From Leifsonia shinshuensis (GTDB taxonomy: Bacteria; Actinomycetota; Actinomycetes; Actinomycetales; Microbacteriaceae), in assembly GCF_022606355.1 (NCBI RefSeq), contig NZ_JAHHZQ010000001.1, positions 248,001 through 312,000 of the forward strand: 64,000 nucleotides of DNA. Direction: 5' to 3'. Each line of letters starts with the position of its first letter. The stretch's first letter is position 1. The notes under the pieces are model-generated. The model was given only the letters and a program-made list of their open reading frames with translations, was not told where the DNA came from and ran no database searches. Of this stretch, positions 1 through 7,701 are shown one piece after another. The position numbers were made by a program, and so were the translations under genes.

Positions 1-1141
1 AGTTGACCTGCACGTCCTCGAGGTCGTTGATCGTCGCGACGATCGGGTGCGTGGAGGGCAGCTGGTCCTGCTTGTACGCCCAGCTCTTCTCCATCGCGGC
101 GAAGGTCGTCCAGGCCTCTGTCCACTCGGTGGCCTCTGCGGTGGCGAGGGTGGAGGCGTACTCGGCGAACGACTCGTTCAGCCACAGGTCGTTCCACCAC
201 TTCATGGTGACCAGGTCGCCGAACCACATGTGCGCGAGCTCGTGCAGGATCGTGACGACGCGGCGCTCCTTGATCGCGTCGGTCACCTTGGAGCGGAAGA
301 CGTAGGTCTCCGTGAAGGTCACGGCCCCGGCGTTCTCCATCGCACCGGCGTTGAACTCCGGCACGAACAGCTGGTCGTACTTCTCGAACGGGTACGCGTA
401 GTCGAACTTCTCCTCGTAGAAGGCGAAGCCCTCCCGGGTCTTCTCGAAGATGTAGTCGGCGTCGAGGAAGCCGGCGAGGCTTTTGCGGGCGTACACGCCG
501 AGCGGGATGGTGCGGCCGTCGCGGCTGGTCAGCTCGCTGTGCACGGACTCGTACGGGCCGGCGACCAGGGCGGTGATGTAGGAGGAGATGACCGGGGTGG
601 GCGCGAACGACCAGGTCTTCGCGCCCTCGCCCGCCGCCACCGGCTCCGGCGTGGGGGAGTTGCTCACGACCGCCCAGTGTGCGGGAGCCGTGACCGTGAA
701 GCTGAACTGTGCCTTCAGGTCGGGCTGCTCGAACACGGCGAACATGCGCCGCGAGTCCGGCACCTCGAACTGCGAGTAGAGGTAGACCTCGCCGTCGACC
801 GGGTCGACGAAGCGGTGCAGGCCCTCACCGGTGTTGGTGTAGATCGCGTCGGCGTCGACCGTCAGCTCGTTCTCGGCCTGCAGCCCGTCCAGCTGGATCC
901 GCACCCCGTCGGCGACGACGGCCGGGTCCAGCTCGACGCCGTTCAGCACGACGGAGTGGACAGTGCGTGTGATGGCGTCGATGAAGGTGGAGGCTCCCGG
1001 CGTCGCGGAGAACCGCACCGTCGTGATGCTGCGGAAGGTCTCCGGACCCGTGGTCAGGTCGAGGGCCACGTCGTAGCTGTGGGTGCGGACGAGCGACGCG
1101 CGCTCCTGGGCTTCGATGCGGGTGAGGTTTTCTCCGGGCAA
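1..1141 (-). CDS. pepN: Aminopeptidase N, M1 family (3' part outside window)
   Basis: Zinc metallo-aminopeptidase that removes N-terminal residues from peptides in the cytoplasm. About 380 N-terminal residues are present; the C-terminal half lies beyond the window. Visible M1 hallmarks: the exopeptidase motif GAMEN near residue 265, the zinc site HELAH near residue 300, and the downstream NESFAE that supplies the third zinc ligand. The start is a TTG (1139-1141), protein beginning LPGENLTRIEAQERA, chosen because AAGGAG lies 6 nt upstream and no ATG/GTG in frame fits the family's N-terminus. It is divergent from rpiB, as in the conserved actinobacterial pepN-rpiB-nei neighbourhood. Confidence 0.93.
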   Translation of the reverse strand, partial: MPGENLTRIEAQERASLVRTHSYDVALDLTTGPETFRSITTVRFSATPGASTFIDAITRTVHSVVLNGVELDPAVVADGVRIQLDGLQAENELTVDADAIYTNTGEGLHRFVDPVDGEVYLYSQFEVPDSRRMFAVFEQPDLKAQFSFTVTAPAHWAVVSNSPTPEPVAAGEGAKTWSFAPTPVISSYITALVAGPYESVHSELTSRDGRTIPLGVYARKSLAGFLDADYIFEKTREGFAFYEEKFDYAYPFEKYDQLFVPEFNAGAMENAGAVTFTETYVFRSKVTDAIKERRVVTILHELAHMWFGDLVTMKWWNDLWLNESFAEYASTLATAEATEWTEAWTTFAAMEKSWAYKQDQLPSTHPIVATINDLEDVQVN

Positions 1142-1243
1142 CGCTGTCTCCTTGGAAAAGCGGATGGGCTGTGGATCGTGTCCACCCGATCCACCTTAGT
1201 GAGGTCGCGCAGCTGCTGCGCCGGCGGCGTCGGAGGCCTTCCC

Positions 1244-1249
1244 TAGACT
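1244..1249 (+). promoter_or_regulatory. -10 element for leaderless rpiB
   Basis: TAGACT followed by 6 nt and then the ATG of rpiB. A transcript starting 6-7 nt after this hexamer would begin at the start codon, so rpiB is probably translated from a leaderless mRNA. The nearest GGAGG lies about 20 nt upstream of the ATG, too far to serve it. Confidence 0.55.
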
Positions 1250-1255
1250 GTGAGC

Positions 1256-1744
1256 ATGCGCATCCACATCGCCACCGATCACGCCGGTCTCGAGTTCAGC
1301 ACGCACCTCCAGCAGCACCTGTCGCAGGCCGGCCACGAGGTCGTCGACCACGGTCCGACCGAGTACGACCCGATCGACGACTACCCGGCGTTCTGCATCA
1401 ATGCGGCCAAGGCGGTCGTGCGCGATCAGCAGGCCGGCGTGGAGTCGCTGGGCGTCGTCTTCGGCGGATCGGGCAACGGCGAGCAGATCGCAGCGAACAA
1501 GGTGCTCGGCGTCCGGGCGGCGCTGGTCTGGAACGAGAGCACAGCGCAGCTGGCGCGCCAGCACAACGACGCCAACGTCATCTCGATCGGGGCGCGTCAG
1601 CACACCGTCGAAGAGGCGACGCGGTTCATCGACGTCTTCATCGCCGAGCCGTTCTCGCTGGAGGAGCGCCACGTGCGTCGCATCGCGCAGCTCGCCGAGT
1701 TCGAGGCGACCGGCGACATCGCGGGCAAGAACGTGGACCGCTGA
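1256..1744 (+). CDS. rpiB: Ribose-5-phosphate isomerase B
   Basis: Interconverts ribose 5-phosphate and ribulose 5-phosphate in the non-oxidative pentose phosphate pathway. The 162-residue protein begins MRIHIATDHAG, the RpiB phosphate/ring-opening region, and carries FGGSGNGEQIAANK, in which Glu replaces the catalytic Cys of E. coli RpiB, as in the mycobacterial enzyme. ATG 1256 was chosen over GTG 1250 because homologues start at MRIH and the -10 hexamer sits 6 nt before it. Its stop overlaps the next ATG (TGATG), so it is translationally coupled to the nei-type glycosylase. Confidence 0.93.
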   Translation: MRIHIATDHAGLEFSTHLQQHLSQAGHEVVDHGPTEYDPIDDYPAFCINAAKAVVRDQQAGVESLGVVFGGSGNGEQIAANKVLGVRAALVWNESTAQLARQHNDANVISIGARQHTVEEATRFIDVFIAEPFSLEERHVRRIAQLAEFEATGDIAGKNVDR

Positions 1745-2736
1745 TGCCCGAGGGCCACTCCGTCCACCGCATCGCGAAGCAGTTCGCCGTCAACTTCGTG
1801 GGTCACCGCATCGCCGTCTCCTCACCGCAGGGCCGGTTCGCCGCCGACGCGTCGCGCATCGACGGGCACACGATGGTGGCGTCGAAGGCCGTCGGCAAGC
1901 AGATGTTCCTCGAGTTCGACAACGACCTCTGGCTGCGCGTCCACCTCGGCATCTACGGCGCCTGGGACTTCGCAGGCGACATCAGCATCGATCCCACCAT
2001 CGCCAGCGCCAACGGGCGGATGGGGCAGACGAACCAGACGGGCACCGCCATTCCGCCGCGCGCGATTCTGGACGAGGCGGGCGAGAACTCCCTGCACTCC
2101 ATCGGCGCTCCTCGGCGCACCCGGCTGCGCATGTCGGAGTCCGAGAAGGTGGAGGCCGACATCGACGCCTTCCCGCCGGAGCCCGTCGGTCAGGTGCGCG
2201 TGCGTCTGCTCAGCGACACGGCCGTCGCCGACCTCCGCGGGCCGACGGCGTGCGAGGTGCTCGACCCGGCAGAGGTCGACGCGGTGATCGCCAAGCTCGG
2301 TCCCGACCCCCAGGTCGACGACGGTCCGGAGGCCGAGGAGGCCTTCGTCGCGAAGGTGCGCAAGAAGCCGACCGCGATCGCCCTGCTGCTGATGGACCAG
2401 AGCGTGGTCAGCGGAATCGGCAACGTCTACCGCGCCGAACTGCTGTTCCGTGCCCGGCAGAACCCCCACACGCCGGGCAAGCTCGTCCCCGAGGAGACCG
2501 TGCGCGCGCTCTGGCGCGACTGGGTGCATCTGCTGCAGATCGGCGTCGAGACCGGGCAGATGATGACCATGGACGACCTGGATGAGGAGTCGTACCGCAA
2601 GGCCATGGCCAAGCGGGAGGACCGGCACTGGGTCTACAAGCGCGAAGGGCTGCCGTGCCGGGTCTGCGGCACGCACATCCTCCTGGAGGAACTGGGCGGG
2701 CGCAAGCTCTACTGGTGCCCGAAAGATCAAGCGTAG
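1744..2736 (+). CDS. nei: Fpg/Nei family DNA glycosylase (Nei1-like)
   Basis: Bifunctional DNA glycosylase/AP lyase of base-excision repair, acting on oxidised bases. After Met removal the N-terminus is PEGHSVHR: Pro is the Schiff-base nucleophile and the next Glu the second catalytic residue. The central part has the helix-two-turn-helix region (SGIGNVYRAELLFRA) typical of the family. The C-terminal zinc finger reads CRVCG then WCPKDQA at the very end, so three Cys are present but the expected fourth Cys is Asp. 330 residues is longer than E. coli Nei (about 263), with extra sequence between residues 85 and 140. Position after rpiB matches M. tuberculosis Nei1 (Rv2464c). Confidence 0.9.
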   Translation: MPEGHSVHRIAKQFAVNFVGHRIAVSSPQGRFAADASRIDGHTMVASKAVGKQMFLEFDNDLWLRVHLGIYGAWDFAGDISIDPTIASANGRMGQTNQTGTAIPPRAILDEAGENSLHSIGAPRRTRLRMSESEKVEADIDAFPPEPVGQVRVRLLSDTAVADLRGPTACEVLDPAEVDAVIAKLGPDPQVDDGPEAEEAFVAKVRKKPTAIALLLMDQSVVSGIGNVYRAELLFRARQNPHTPGKLVPEETVRALWRDWVHLLQIGVETGQMMTMDDLDEESYRKAMAKREDRHWVYKREGLPCRVCGTHILLEELGGRKLYWCPKDQA

Positions 2737-2746
2737 GAGGGCACCG

Positions 2747-3385
2747 ATGCGTCAGAACCCGAGCTTCGCCCTGGGCGAGCGGGCCGAGATCGAGCGGATC
2801 ATCCGCGAGAACCCGTGGGGCACCTTCGTCAGCAACGCGTCGACGGGGCTGGTCGCATCGCACTACCCGGTGATCCTCGACGACACCCGCGAAGAGCTCA
2901 GCATCGTCAGCCACGTCGGCCGACCCGATGAGCAGCTGCACGAGCTGGGGGAGCACGAGCTGCTGGTCATCCTCCAGGGACCGCACGGCTACATCTCGTC
3001 GTCGTGGTACGACGCCGACCCGGCCGTGCCCACCTGGAACTTCGTGGCCGTCCATCTCTCGGGCGTTCCCGAGATCCTCGGCGCCGACGAGAACCTCCAG
3101 GTGCTCGAGAAGCTCGTCGATCACTTCGAACGCGAGCTGCCGAACCCGCGGCAGATGCGCGGCACACTCGAGGACGAACGCTACGCCGAACGCATCTCGT
3201 CTGGCACGGTGGGTCTCCGCCTGACGCCCACGAAGATCGTCGCCAAGCAGAAGATGAGCCAGAACCGGCCCGACCACATCGTCGACTCGATCATGACCGA
3301 GCTGGGTGGCGACTCGCCGTACGCCAGCCCCGCTCTGCTGCGCGAGATGCAACTCGTGCACGATCGCCGCCGCGCGGCGCGATGA
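2747..3385 (+). CDS. FMN-binding protein, PaiB family
   Basis: 212 residues with the PaiB/FMN-binding split-barrel pattern: LVASHYPV near residue 38, ISSSWY near 84 and PTWNFVAVHLSG near 92, and KQKMSQNRP in the C-terminal third (all typical PaiB landmarks). PaiB of Bacillus is described as a negative regulator of sporulation and protease genes; in actinobacteria the family more likely acts as a flavin- or heme-linked oxidoreductase, but no substrate can be read from the sequence. GGAGG lies 7 nt upstream of the ATG, 10 nt after nei. The stop overlaps the start of the amidohydrolase (ATGA), so nei, this gene and the amidohydrolase form one operon. Confidence 0.85.
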   Translation: MRQNPSFALGERAEIERIIRENPWGTFVSNASTGLVASHYPVILDDTREELSIVSHVGRPDEQLHELGEHELLVILQGPHGYISSSWYDADPAVPTWNFVAVHLSGVPEILGADENLQVLEKLVDHFERELPNPRQMRGTLEDERYAERISSGTVGLRLTPTKIVAKQKMSQNRPDHIVDSIMTELGGDSPYASPALLREMQLVHDRRRAAR

Positions 3386-4827
3386 GCTTCGTCCTGGCCG
3401 GAGCCCGTCTCCCCGGGGCGGACTCCTTGGTCGACGTGACGGTCGGCGACGGTGTGATCGCGTCAGTGCGCCCGGCCGGATCCCCGGGCGAACGGGGCAT
3501 GGAGCGCGTCCCGGTCGACGGCCGGTGGCTCATCCCGGGACTCTGGGACCAGCACGTCCACTTCACGCAGTGGGCGCAGACGGCGCGGCGCCTGGACGTG
3601 TCGCGGGCGGAGTCGGCTGAGGACTGCGCCGCCCTGGTCCGCTCGCGTGCGGTGGCGGATCCGGGCGCCGACGTCCTCGTCGGATTCGGATTCCACGATG
3701 CCTTGTGGCCCGACCTCCCGACCCGCGAGCTGCTCGACGCCGCGGCCGGCGACCGACCGGTGGTGCTCATCGCCGGTGACCTGCACTGCTCGTGGCTGAA
3801 CTCCGCCGCGATGGCCCGCTTCGCGCCGGGCACGGCGGGCGCCCTCCTGCGCGAGGACGCGAGCTTCGCGCTCACCAGCTCGCTCGCACCGACCGACGCG
3901 ACGACGCTCGACCGCTGGGCGGCGGACGCCGCGCACGGCGCGGCCGAGCGCGGCGTTGTCGGCATCGTCGAGCTCGAGTACGGCTGGGGCCTGGAGACGT
4001 GGACGCGCCGGATCGCGGCGGGTGCCCTCGCGCTCCGCGTCGAGTTCGGCGTCTATCGCGACCGGCTGGAGGACGCCGTCGCGCTCGGCCTGCGCACGGG
4101 CGACGAGGTCGACGGGACGCTCGGCCTCCTCACCATGGGGCCGTTCAAGGTGATCTCGGACGGCTCGCTGAACACGCGCACCGCACTCTGCCGGCAGCCG
4201 TACCCGGACGGAGGCCACGGCGTCGCCAACCTGACACCTGCCGAGCTCCTGGCCGACCTGCGCTTCGCCGTGGGCAACGGCATCGAGCCGGCCGTGCACG
4301 CCATCGGCGACGAGGCCAACCGTCGAGCGCTCGACGCGTTCGCGGCCCTGGGCGCGGGAGGCCGCATCGAGCACGCGCAACTGATCGACCCCGATGACGT
4401 CCCGCGGTTCGCCGAACTCGGTGTGGCGGCGAGCGTTCAGCCCGAGCACGCCATGGACGACCGCGACGTCGCCGACCGGCTCTGGGCCGGCCGCACCGCC
4501 GACGCGTTCCCGCTCGCCGATCTCCTGGCATCGGGCGCCCGGCTGGCGTTCGGCTCCGACGCACCCGTCGCGCCACTCGATCCGTGGGCGGCGATCGCGT
4601 CAGCGGTGGGCCGCACGCGCGATGGTCGCGAGCCGTGGCATCCCGAGCAGCGGATCCCGGTGTCTGCCGCGCTCGGCGCCTCCACACGGTCCCGCGTCGC
4701 CGTGAACGAACCCGCCGACCTCGCGATCATCGAGCGCGACCCCTCCCGGGCGACGCCGGACGAGTTGCGCGCGATGCCCGTCTCCGCGACGCTGCTCGCG
4801 GGCCGCTTCACCCACTTCGCCCTCTGA
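3382..4827 (+). CDS. Amidohydrolase, YtcJ-like (amidohydrolase family 3)
   Basis: 481-residue metal-dependent hydrolase of the amidohydrolase superfamily. WLIPGLWDQHVHFTQW near residue 50 provides the first metal-binding HxH, PAVHAIGDEANRRALDAF holds a downstream His, RIEHAQLIDPDD the next His, and LAFGSDAPVAPLDPW the catalytic Asp. The overall layout (composite sandwich domain at both ends, short N-terminal strand region, missing carbamylated-Lys segment) fits the YtcJ-type family 3 rather than urease-like members. Substrate unknown. Starts at ATG overlapping the PaiB stop by 4 nt. It ends at a strong palindrome shared with the convergent dps gene. Confidence 0.85.
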   Translation: MSFVLAGARLPGADSLVDVTVGDGVIASVRPAGSPGERGMERVPVDGRWLIPGLWDQHVHFTQWAQTARRLDVSRAESAEDCAALVRSRAVADPGADVLVGFGFHDALWPDLPTRELLDAAAGDRPVVLIAGDLHCSWLNSAAMARFAPGTAGALLREDASFALTSSLAPTDATTLDRWAADAAHGAAERGVVGIVELEYGWGLETWTRRIAAGALALRVEFGVYRDRLEDAVALGLRTGDEVDGTLGLLTMGPFKVISDGSLNTRTALCRQPYPDGGHGVANLTPAELLADLRFAVGNGIEPAVHAIGDEANRRALDAFAALGAGGRIEHAQLIDPDDVPRFAELGVAASVQPEHAMDDRDVADRLWAGRTADAFPLADLLASGARLAFGSDAPVAPLDPWAAIASAVGRTRDGREPWHPEQRIPVSAALGASTRSRVAVNEPADLAIIERDPSRATPDELRAMPVSATLLAGRFTHFAL

Positions 4828-4832
4828 ACACG

Positions 4833-4891
4833 GCGAGGGGCACGTTGTCGTCCCCTTCGGCGTCCGAAGGGGACAACGACGTGCCCCTCGC
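4833..4891. repeat. 57-bp dispersed palindrome, copy 1 (bidirectional terminator)
   Basis: Imperfect inverted repeat with arms of about 28 nt (4833-4860 and 4864-4891) and a 3-nt loop; only two mismatched columns in the stem, both G-U compatible in RNA. It lies between the convergent ends of the amidohydrolase and dps, so it can terminate both. A second copy of the same 57 bp, aligned without gaps and about 80 percent identical, is at 25009-25065. The outer arms (CGAGGGGCACGT ... ACGTGCCCCTCG, apart from one column) are identical in both copies. Confidence 0.8.
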
Positions 4892-4904
4892 GTGGGTGCG
4901 GTAC

Positions 4905-5387
4905 CTACTCGCTGATGTGCGCGAACAGGAACCAGCGGTCTTTGTCGAGACCGCGGGCGATCTCGATGGCGACGTCTTGGCTGGTCTGGTCGAGCTCGTC
5001 CAGCTCCGCGACCGCGGTGTTGACGCTCGCGAGCGCGGCGTCGATCTGAGCGATGACCTCGGTGATCGTCTCGTTCGAGGGCCGGAAGCCGGCGGTGAGC
5101 TCCTCGGTGGTGGTCTTGGCTGCGACGGTGCCGAGGCGCGCGTCGACCGGGAGGCCGAGGGCGACGATGCGCTCCGCGGCGAGGTCGGCCCACTCCTGAG
5201 CGTGGTCGACGATCGTGTCGAGCAGCTCGTGCACGCCGATGAAGTTGGCGCCGCGCACGTGCCAGTGCGCCTGCTTGCCGTTCACGACGAGGGCGGTGAG
5301 GTCGATGACCACGGGGGTCAGGAACTGTGCAACCCCTGCGGCGACGTCGGGGTTCGAAACGCTCTGGCTTGCAGCGATGTCCGTCAT
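4905..5387 (-). CDS. dps: Dps-family DNA-binding ferritin
   Basis: 160 residues, the size of a Dps monomer. It stores iron in a dodecameric cage and protects DNA from oxidative damage. The Dps signature KQAHWHVRGANFIGVHELLDTIVDH near residues 35-60 contains the His/Asp/Glu ligands of the inter-subunit ferroxidase centre. A longer reading frame exists upstream, but ATG 5387 (MTDIAASQSV) has AAAGGA 8 nt before it and matches family N-termini. The short N-terminus lacks a Lys/Arg-rich tail, so direct DNA binding is not certain. Divergent from the histidine kinase gene. Confidence 0.93.
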   Translation of the reverse strand: MTDIAASQSVSNPDVAAGVAQFLTPVVIDLTALVVNGKQAHWHVRGANFIGVHELLDTIVDHAQEWADLAAERIVALGLPVDARLGTVAAKTTTEELTAGFRPSNETITEVIAQIDAALASVNTAVAELDELDQTSQDVAIEIARGLDKDRWFLFAHISE

Positions 5388-5481
5388 GGTGGCGTCCTTT
5401 CTTCTGCCTGACCACAACGCTACTGCGCCCCCGGAATTCCGCAATGAAGCTGAGGCTGCGCTAACGAAGGCGACCCTTGGT

Positions 5482-5495
5482 GGGGGTTAACCCCC
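5482..5495. promoter_or_regulatory. Perfect 14-bp palindrome before the histidine kinase
   Basis: GGGGGTTAACCCCC is a perfect palindrome between dps and the sensor kinase gene, 60 nt before the kinase ATG. It stands out in an otherwise GC-rich spacer and could be an operator. No cognate regulator is identified. Confidence 0.35.
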
Positions 5496-5554
5496 GGACG
5501 GATCCGGCGGCGGACGGGATGGGGCGCCGTGCGGGCGCGCGGGAGGCTGGAGGC

Positions 5555-6976
5555 ATGAACGATTCGATCACTGCGGCCATGCCGACAGGAAGCGCCGAGG
5601 CGGCCCGCGGGTCTGCCAGTCTGGACACTGTGACCGCCTCCACCACCTCTCCGGCCACCGCAGAACACACGACCTACGGGTCGCTCTGGCGGCGCGTCCC
5701 CCGGGAGCTCGGCTTCCTCGTCCTGACGATGCCGATCGCGATCATCGGGTTGTCGGTGCTCGCGTCGCTCTTCTGGACGGGCATCGGCACCGTGGTCATC
5801 TACGTCGGCTTCTTCATCGTGGTCGCGGCCTTCTATGTGGCCCGCGCCTTCGGAACGGTCGAGCTGACTCGCCTCGACTGGGCCGGGTCGGCTCCCGTCC
5901 CGCGGCCAGTGTGGGAGGCGGCCGACCGCCCGCGGACGTTCTGGCGGATGCTCTTCGGCCCGTGGGCGAACGGCCACTACTGGCTGTACCTCCTGCACGG
6001 AATGATCATCAACCCGATCGTCAGCGTCATCAGCTGGAGCATCACCATCACCTGGACTGCCGGCGCGCTGGGCGGACTGACGGGCTGGATCTGGCTCGGC
6101 TTCATCCCGAGCGGCAACCGGGACTTCTTCCTCTCCCGAGTCCTGGCGGATTCGATTTTCGGCATCCACTCGACGTTCGACCCGGTCGCCGGCGACCGCG
6201 TGCTCTATCTGATCTTCGGCGTCATCTTCGCCGTGACGCTGCCGTTCGTGACGCGCGGCCTCACACTGCTGCATCACGCGATCGCGCACGGGCTGCTCGG
6301 CGCCTGGCGGTCGGAGGCCCTGCAGCGGGAGGTCGCCGACCTGTCGGCGCAGCGCGGCGCCGCGGTGGCGGCCGAGGACCAGTCGCTTCGGCGCCTCGAG
6401 CGTGACCTCCACGACGGTCCGCAGCAGCGTCTGATCCGCCTGCAGATGGACATCGCCTCGGCCGAGCGCAAGCTCGCGCACGACCCGGAGGCCGCCGCCT
6501 CGCTGCTCGCGGAGGCCCGCAAGCAGGCCGGCGACACGCTCGAGGAGCTGCGGGCGCTCTCCCGCGGGTTCGCGCCCCCGATCCTGCAGGACCGCGGCTT
6601 GCTGGCGGCCGTGGAGTCGCTGGCCGCGCGGAGCACCATCCCGACGGTCGTGGAGTCGTCCGTGCAGCCGGCGGAGCGGTTCAGCCCGGAGGTGGAGCGC
6701 AACGCGTACTACGTGCTGGCCGAGCTGTCGGCGAACCTGGCGAAGCACTCCGGAGCGACCGCGGCGCGGCTGGTCCTCGACCGGTCGGTCGACGAGGCGG
6801 GCCGCCAGTGGCTCTCGGTCTGGCTGACGGACAACGGCAACGGCGGCGCGACGGTCGTCACCGGGCACGGGCTGAGCGGTCTGACCGAACGGGTGCACGG
6901 CCTGCGCGGCGAGCTGACGGTCGACAGCCCGGTGGGCGGCCCGACCCGGATCGGGGCGCGGCTGCCTCTCGGCTGA
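5555..6976 (+). CDS. Sensor histidine kinase, NarL/DesK type
   Basis: 473-residue membrane kinase that would phosphorylate the response regulator 47 nt downstream. The N-terminal half is a multi-spanning sensor region with hydrophobic segments near residues 50-90, 145-180 and 210-235. The HisKA_3 dimerisation/phosphoacceptor motif is ERDLHDGPQQRL with the phospho-His near residue 286, followed by a HATPase_c domain with an N-box (ELSANLAKHSGA), a G1 box (DNGNGGA) and G2 box (GHGLSGLTERV). ATG 5555 was preferred because GGGAGG lies 8 nt upstream. The stimulus is not deducible; no periplasmic domain of size is present, suggesting a membrane-sensed signal. Confidence 0.88.
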   Translation: MNDSITAAMPTGSAEAARGSASLDTVTASTTSPATAEHTTYGSLWRRVPRELGFLVLTMPIAIIGLSVLASLFWTGIGTVVIYVGFFIVVAAFYVARAFGTVELTRLDWAGSAPVPRPVWEAADRPRTFWRMLFGPWANGHYWLYLLHGMIINPIVSVISWSITITWTAGALGGLTGWIWLGFIPSGNRDFFLSRVLADSIFGIHSTFDPVAGDRVLYLIFGVIFAVTLPFVTRGLTLLHHAIAHGLLGAWRSEALQREVADLSAQRGAAVAAEDQSLRRLERDLHDGPQQRLIRLQMDIASAERKLAHDPEAAASLLAEARKQAGDTLEELRALSRGFAPPILQDRGLLAAVESLAARSTIPTVVESSVQPAERFSPEVERNAYYVLAELSANLAKHSGATAARLVLDRSVDEAGRQWLSVWLTDNGNGGATVVTGHGLSGLTERVHGLRGELTVDSPVGGPTRIGARLPLG

Positions 6977-7011
6977 GTTGCGCGGCGGCGCTGGACGGCT
7001 CAGTGCTGTCC

Positions 7012-7017
7012 TAGGGT
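7012..7017 (+). promoter_or_regulatory. -10 element for leaderless response regulator gene
   Basis: TAGGGT exactly 6 nt before the GTG start at 7024. It implies that the response regulator has its own leaderless transcript in addition to read-through from the kinase gene. Confidence 0.45.
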
Positions 7018-7023
7018 GGTGGC

Positions 7024-7680
7024 GTGCCTGCCGCCACCCCGCTCCGTCTCGTCGTCGCCGACGACTCCGTCCTGCTGCGCGAAGGCCTGGTGCGTCTCCT
7101 GGACGAGGCCGGCTTCGAGACCGTCGGTGCGTTCGGCGACGCCGTGTCGCTGCTCGCCGCCCTCCCGACACTGCAGCCCGACGTCGCGATCCTCGACGTG
7201 CGGATGCCCCCGACCTTCCGCGACGAAGGTGTCCGCGCCGCGCTGGAGCTGAGATCGTCGTTCTCCAGTGTCGGCGTGCTGCTGCTCAGCCAGTACGTGG
7301 AGGGCACCTACGCCCAGGAGCTGCTGGCGAGCGGCCGAGGAGGCACCGGCTACCTGCTCAAGGACCGCGTCGCCTCCCTCGACGAGCTGCGCGACGCGGT
7401 GACGCGCATCGCGGCGGGCGGCACGGTGCTCGACCCCGAGGTCGTGCGCGAACTGCTGGTGCGGCGGACGGACCCTCTGGAGTCGTTGACGCCGAGGGAG
7501 CGCGACGTGCTGGGGCTGATGGCGGAGGGCCGAACGAACGCGGCGATCGCAGCACAGCTGGTCATCGGCGTGGGAGCGGTCGAGAAGAACGTGACGGCGA
7601 TCTTCCAGAAGCTGGGACTGGAGGATTCGGGGGATGACCACCGGCGGGTGCTGGCGGTGCTGGCGTATCTGCAGCGCTGA
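7024..7680 (+). CDS. Response regulator, NarL/LuxR type
   Basis: 218 residues. Receiver domain (residues 8-125) with acidic pocket VVADDS, phosphoacceptor Asp58 in PDVAILDVRMPP and the conserved Lys in YLLKDRV. A C-terminal LuxR-type helix-turn-helix follows: LTPRERDVLGLMAEGRTN through VEKNVTAIFQKLGL. It is the partner of the adjacent HisKA_3 kinase. The start is GTG 7024; there is no Shine-Dalgarno but a -10 hexamer 6 nt upstream. Target genes are not visible, though the convergent PASTA lipoprotein gene and the palindrome at 5482-5495 are candidates for local control. Confidence 0.9.
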   Translation: MPAATPLRLVVADDSVLLREGLVRLLDEAGFETVGAFGDAVSLLAALPTLQPDVAILDVRMPPTFRDEGVRAALELRSSFSSVGVLLLSQYVEGTYAQELLASGRGGTGYLLKDRVASLDELRDAVTRIAAGGTVLDPEVVRELLVRRTDPLESLTPRERDVLGLMAEGRTNAAIAAQLVIGVGAVEKNVTAIFQKLGLEDSGDDHRRVLAVLAYLQR

Positions 7681-7701
7681 GCTGAGCGAGCCCTCGTCGG
7701 G

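Noticed and set aside
47-1246. Long open frame on the plus strand opposite pepN
   Set aside because: Mirror frame caused by high GC; the minus strand encodes clear M1 motifs (GAMEN, HELAH).
2408-3361. Long minus-strand frame across nei and the PaiB gene
   Set aside because: Composition Arg/Gly/Val-rich without any motif; shadow of two well supported plus-strand genes.
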